Of a stretch of DNA of 64,000 bases, positions 61,708 through 64,000 are shown piece by piece. The notes beneath the pieces are model-generated. The model was not told the DNA's origin and ran no database searches. It worked only from the letters and a program-made list of their open reading frames with translations. The position numbers and the translations under genes were made by a program. Position 1 is the first letter of the stretch. Each line of letters opens with the position of its first letter. The DNA comes from Pseudobutyrivibrio ruminis DSM 9787 (GTDB lineage Bacteria; Bacillota; Clostridia; Lachnospirales; Lachnospiraceae), in assembly GCF_900218035.1 (NCBI RefSeq), contig NZ_OBMR01000006.1, positions 223,554-287,553 on the forward strand, given 5' to 3'.

Positions 61708-62187
61708 ATGGCTAAAAAAGAAGACAAAACAAACGTAATGAGATTACTTGATCAGAAGAAAATTCCTTATGAACATTTTTCCCTTGAGAATGCCGATGGA
61801 CTTTCTGGAGAAGAGATAGCTGATAAGCTTTCAGAAAACCCAGCCCAGGCATTTAAAACACTTGTGACAACAGGCAAAACTGGCAATCACTATGTATTCG
61901 TAGTTCCTGTAGCAGCTGAGCTTGATTTAAAAAAGGCGGCCAGCGCTGTCTCTGAGAAATCTATCGAAATGCTTAAACAGAAGGATTTACTCCCACTTAC
62001 TGGGTATGTACACGGAGGCTGCTCTCCTATCGGCATGAAGAAATTCTTCACCACAGTCATCGATGCCTCCGCCAAAAACTTCGACGAAATCTATTTTTCA
62101 GCTGGCAAGGTTGGCCACCAAGTTAAAATTGCAGTAGAAGATATTGCTAAAATTATCAGAGTTGAATATGAGGATATTATAAAATAG
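61708..62187 (+). CDS. ybaK: Cys-tRNA(Pro) deacylase, YbaK/EbsC family
   Basis: 159 residues from MAKKEDKTNVMRLLDQKKI; GGAG lies 11 bases before this ATG, and a longer frame adds 13 codons of A/T-rich sequence. IPYEHFSLENADGLSGEEIADKLSENPAQAFKTLVTTGKTG and GYVHGGCSPIGMKK near 105, with the Gly-Gly-Cys-Ser-Pro loop, are YbaK signatures. It hydrolyses Cys-tRNA(Pro) to keep proline codons accurate. It stands alone and its stop overlaps the terminator stem. Confidence 0.93.
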   Translation: MAKKEDKTNVMRLLDQKKIPYEHFSLENADGLSGEEIADKLSENPAQAFKTLVTTGKTGNHYVFVVPVAAELDLKKAASAVSEKSIEMLKQKDLLPLTGYVHGGCSPIGMKKFFTTVIDASAKNFDEIYFSAGKVGHQVKIAVEDIAKIIRVEYEDIIK

Positions 62188-62219
62188 AGGAGTAATATCA
62201 TAATGGTATTACTCCTCTT
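62187..62219. terminator. Bidirectional terminator after the YbaK-like gene
   Basis: GAGGAGTAATA (62187-62197) pairs with TATTACTCCTC (62207-62217). It overlaps the last base of the stop codon and can serve the convergent minus-strand gene too. Confidence 0.8.
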
Positions 62220-62234
62220 AATACTAAATATCTG

Positions 62235-62657
62235 CTAATCCATATAAGTAACTATTAAATCTACTACTTGTTTTAAATCACCATCAGCCACCTTATACTG
62301 TTTTCCTTCATAAGAAACATATGAATCATTAACACCAATAGATTTTGTTTCATCACTATATTTGAATTCCAACATATAAAACCCTTCTACGGTTTCATCA
62401 TCAGCCATCTCAATATATGTATAATTCTTCAATATACTAACTATACTTTCTATATCTTCCTCGCTATCTATTTCATATTCCTTCTCGTCAAATCCATAAA
62501 TAACTATTGCGTCTGGCAATTGGTCAAACTCATTGCTAAATAAATCTTCTGCACTATTTATATCAGAGTTTTTTTCTACCAGCGCTTTGATACAAAACAA
62601 AAACATAAGTATAATTACTATTCCAACTATAACAATTACTCTATTTGGTTTAATCAT
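62235..62657 (-). CDS. Small membrane-anchored protein, unknown
   Basis: 140 residues from MIKPNRVIVIVGIVIILMFLFCIKAL; the ATG has GGAGGAAGC upstream. One N-terminal membrane helix (about 7-26), then an acidic extracellular domain (SAEDLFSNEFDQLPDAIVIYGFDEKEYEIDSEEDIESIVSILKNYTYIEMADDET, then GFYMLEFKYSDETKSIGVNDSYVSYEGKQYKV). The pattern of small anchored sensor or immunity-like proteins is similar, but no family is clear. It is followed by a TraX-like gene on the same strand, 72 bp upstream. Confidence 0.65.
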   Translation of the reverse strand: MIKPNRVIVIVGIVIILMFLFCIKALVEKNSDINSAEDLFSNEFDQLPDAIVIYGFDEKEYEIDSEEDIESIVSILKNYTYIEMADDETVEGFYMLEFKYSDETKSIGVNDSYVSYEGKQYKVADGDLKQVVDLIVTYMD

Positions 62658-62729
62658 AACAGCTTCCTCCATTTAAAGTTGATATGTCTTTCGCCCATTT
62701 TCTTTTTTATATCTAACCCAGTATAGTAA

Positions 62730-63542
62730 CTAAATCTTACTAAAAATGCCTATGCTATATAAAACCCAAATATGTAATGGATAAAATATATAATAAAATG
62801 CTTTTATTCTACTTCCTCTTAAACCGTTGTACCAATAGAATACCGGAAGCGCCAAGATCATCAATCCTTGATATTTCACAAATGGTAACAAACTCCAAAA
62901 TATGATTCCCTGTCGATTATAAAACTTAAGTAAGGTAAGCTGTAATAACATCACAAATCCCAAATAAACTAACCATAACATATTTTTGTTCTTGTTTATT
63001 ACAGCCAAATACATCAAAAAGTATAATAGTACAATTAACGGACCACCTTCACATCGTATCATCACGCCTAGTACTGTATTCAACAAGTCATATATTGTTC
63101 CATTGAAATGTTTAAAATTGCTTAAAACATTAATATCTAGTAAATCAGTTCCCACTGTTACAGCCACTTGCCAAAGAATAACTATTATAAAAAAACCTAC
63201 CTTGCTTTTACATTTATCATATATATAAACAATAACTGTCCCTATATACAGTGTCGCGAAAAAATTATTCTCTATAGGATAGCAACTAATACTATTTATA
63301 TTAAACCATAGATACAAAAGCGAATTTCCAATTGTCATTACTACAGCTGCCACACCCAATCTAAAAATATATTTCATTTTATCCTTTGTATGTATATATG
63401 CTTGAATACTACAAAACATAAATATAGGTGCTGAAATTCTACCAATATAACAAAACCATATAGGTGCATTTGGAATGAATGCACCTATATGATCAAATAC
63501 CATTGTAACTAAAGCGATTATTTTTAGCTGATTTTGAGACAT
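62730..63542 (-). CDS. TraX-family membrane protein
   Basis: 270 residues with eight to nine membrane helices. The N-terminus MSQNQLKIIALVTMVFDHIGAF, with the LKxIAxxxMxxDH pattern, RISAPIFMFCSIQAYIHTKDKMKYIFRLGV, and the C-terminus FYYIFYPLHIWVLYSIGIF are TraX signatures. F-plasmid TraX N-acetylates pilin; chromosomal relatives in Firmicutes are surface acyltransferase-like. Here it may modify surface glycans; context does not show which. Its base content is more A/T-rich than its neighbours on the left, which may reflect recent gain along with the IS3 element. Confidence 0.85.
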   Translation of the reverse strand: MSQNQLKIIALVTMVFDHIGAFIPNAPIWFCYIGRISAPIFMFCSIQAYIHTKDKMKYIFRLGVAAVVMTIGNSLLYLWFNINSISCYPIENNFFATLYIGTVIVYIYDKCKSKVGFFIIVILWQVAVTVGTDLLDINVLSNFKHFNGTIYDLLNTVLGVMIRCEGGPLIVLLYFLMYLAVINKNKNMLWLVYLGFVMLLQLTLLKFYNRQGIIFWSLLPFVKYQGLMILALPVFYWYNGLRGSRIKAFYYIFYPLHIWVLYSIGIFSKI

Positions 63543-63687
63543 TTTAATAAACCTTTCCTCACTTTAGTATATTTTAGCTCAATTTTATAATAATGTCGAT
63601 TATCGTTCTCCTATATTGCTATAGTTATAACGTACTAAATCTTTTCATCCCTACAAAAAAAGGATTCAAAATCGTGGATTTCTGATA

Positions 63688-64000
63688 TGTACCCAGAATC
63701 CTGGACACATATTTATGAACTAGGCTAAACACATGGATGCTACCCTGTATTGTACAGGTGGCATCCATTTTGTTTTTGCCTGAATTCTTTTGTTATTATA
63801 GTAATCTATATATTCTTCAACTGCTTTTGAGAATTCTTCAAAAGAAGAATAATCTTTCTCATAGCCATAATACATCTCATTTTTTAATCTTCCAAAGAAT
63901 GTCTCCATAATACAATTATCATAGCAGTTACCTTTACGAGACATGGATTGGATAATACCATGCTCCTTTAAAGCAGTTCTATAGTAAGTATGTTGATACT
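63688..64000 (-). mobile_element. IS3-family insertion sequence, one end, partial
   Basis: The segment from about 63688 carries the end of a transposase gene and beyond it an inverted-repeat-like terminus: on the plus strand it starts TGTACCCAGAATCCTGGACA, with the TG...CA ends usual for this family. The other end is outside the window, so no target duplication can be checked. Confidence 0.75.
63720..64000 (-). CDS. IS3-family transposase (OrfB), C-terminal part
   Basis: The last 93 or so codons of the DDE integrase-core protein; the frame is open to the window edge. YRTALKEHGIIQSMSRKGNC, then YDNCIMETFFGRLKNEMYYG, in which the last catalytic Glu lies in the FGRLKNE segment, and the C-terminal YIDYYNNKRIQAKTKWMPPVQYR are family signatures of the IS3/IS150 group. 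It catalyses transposition together with OrfA, usually joined by frameshift. Nothing indicates a break in the visible part. Confidence 0.92.
   Translation of the reverse strand, partial: YQHTYYRTALKEHGIIQSMSRKGNCYDNCIMETFFGRLKNEMYYGYEKDYSSFEEFSKAVEEYIDYYNNKRIQAKTKWMPPVQYRVASMCLA

Overview
The window reads as a chromosomal segment of a motile, moderately AT-rich, low-GC Gram-positive of the Lachnospiraceae, with Butyrivibrio/Pseudobutyrivibrio/Roseburia relatives most likely. This is inferred from the FliW-CsrA-FlaG-FliD-FliS-flagellin block, two tandem FlgK paralogues, SigD-type promoters, CdaA/YbbR/GlmM synteny, strong GGAGG ribosome sites and lipoproteins with typical Firmicute lipoboxes. 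No rRNA, tRNA, CRISPR array or prophage was recognised. Most genes lie on the minus strand.

Region by region. (1) 1-11.3 kb is a cell-surface polysaccharide locus: two GT4 glycosyltransferases, a polyprenyl-phosphate sugar-1-phosphate transferase, a secreted GH25 muramidase with MucBP repeats, all four dTDP-L-rhamnose genes (rfbC, rfbA, rfbB, rfbD) and UDP-galactopyranose mutase (glf). It should make a rhamnose- and galactofuranose-containing polymer. (2) 11.3-18.2 kb holds leuA, ptsH, and the glmM-ybbR-cdaA group (cell-wall precursor and c-di-AMP synthesis) with two unknown membrane proteins upstream. (3) 18.3-22.6 kb holds yvyF and comFC, then on the plus strand a lipoprotein of the ABC substrate-binding type, another GT4 and a hexapeptide acyltransferase. 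(4) 22.6-23.8 kb is non-coding and is filled by two arrays of 36-bp palindromic-ended units. (5) 23.8-31.1 kb has a beta-helix lipoprotein, an orphan FliD-like protein, a chemoreceptor and a DUF3880/CgeB-type glycosyltransferase. (6) 31.2-48.0 kb is the late flagellar region: a GT2 glycosyltransferase, flagellin, a FliT-like protein, fliS, fliD, flaG, csrA, fliW, flgL, two flgK, flgN and flgM. Three good sigma-28 promoters (TAAA-N15/16-CGAT core) precede flagellin, flaG and flgM. (7) 48.2-48.8 kb is a non-coding block that folds into one nested hairpin about 640 nt long. (8) 48.9-64 kb holds a GntR-controlled ABC transporter with a visible operator, assorted membrane and lipoproteins, an SPFH protein, coaBC with a likely pantothenate ECF S-component, a second chemoreceptor, an EbsC/YbaK deacylase, a TraX-like protein and the end of an IS3-family element.

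The genes work together mainly as a motility system: SigD promoters, the FlgM anti-sigma factor, hook-filament junction proteins, cap, chaperones, filament, the CsrA/FliW feedback pair with a plausible CsrA site in the flagellin leader, and chemoreceptors. Next to it is the surface-polysaccharide machinery.

The most unusual content is non-coding. (a) Four arrays (A, B, C, D) are built from 36-bp units with inverted-repeat ends. Each array has its own arm sequence family, and the start-to-start distances fall at about 52 or 62 bp, close to 5 or 6 turns of the helix. Array B repeats at exactly 52 bp nine times. C and D are unit-for-unit paralogues flanking the flaG-fliD-fliS operon. (b) A 122-bp element occurs twice without any difference, and one copy interrupts a unit of array A. 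(c) Three, perhaps four, long intergenic hairpins share a GAGAYRTGTYRTCGA apical loop and, in the three clear ones, a GTAAC internal loop. (d) There is the giant hairpin upstream of flgM. I could assign none of these to a family I know.
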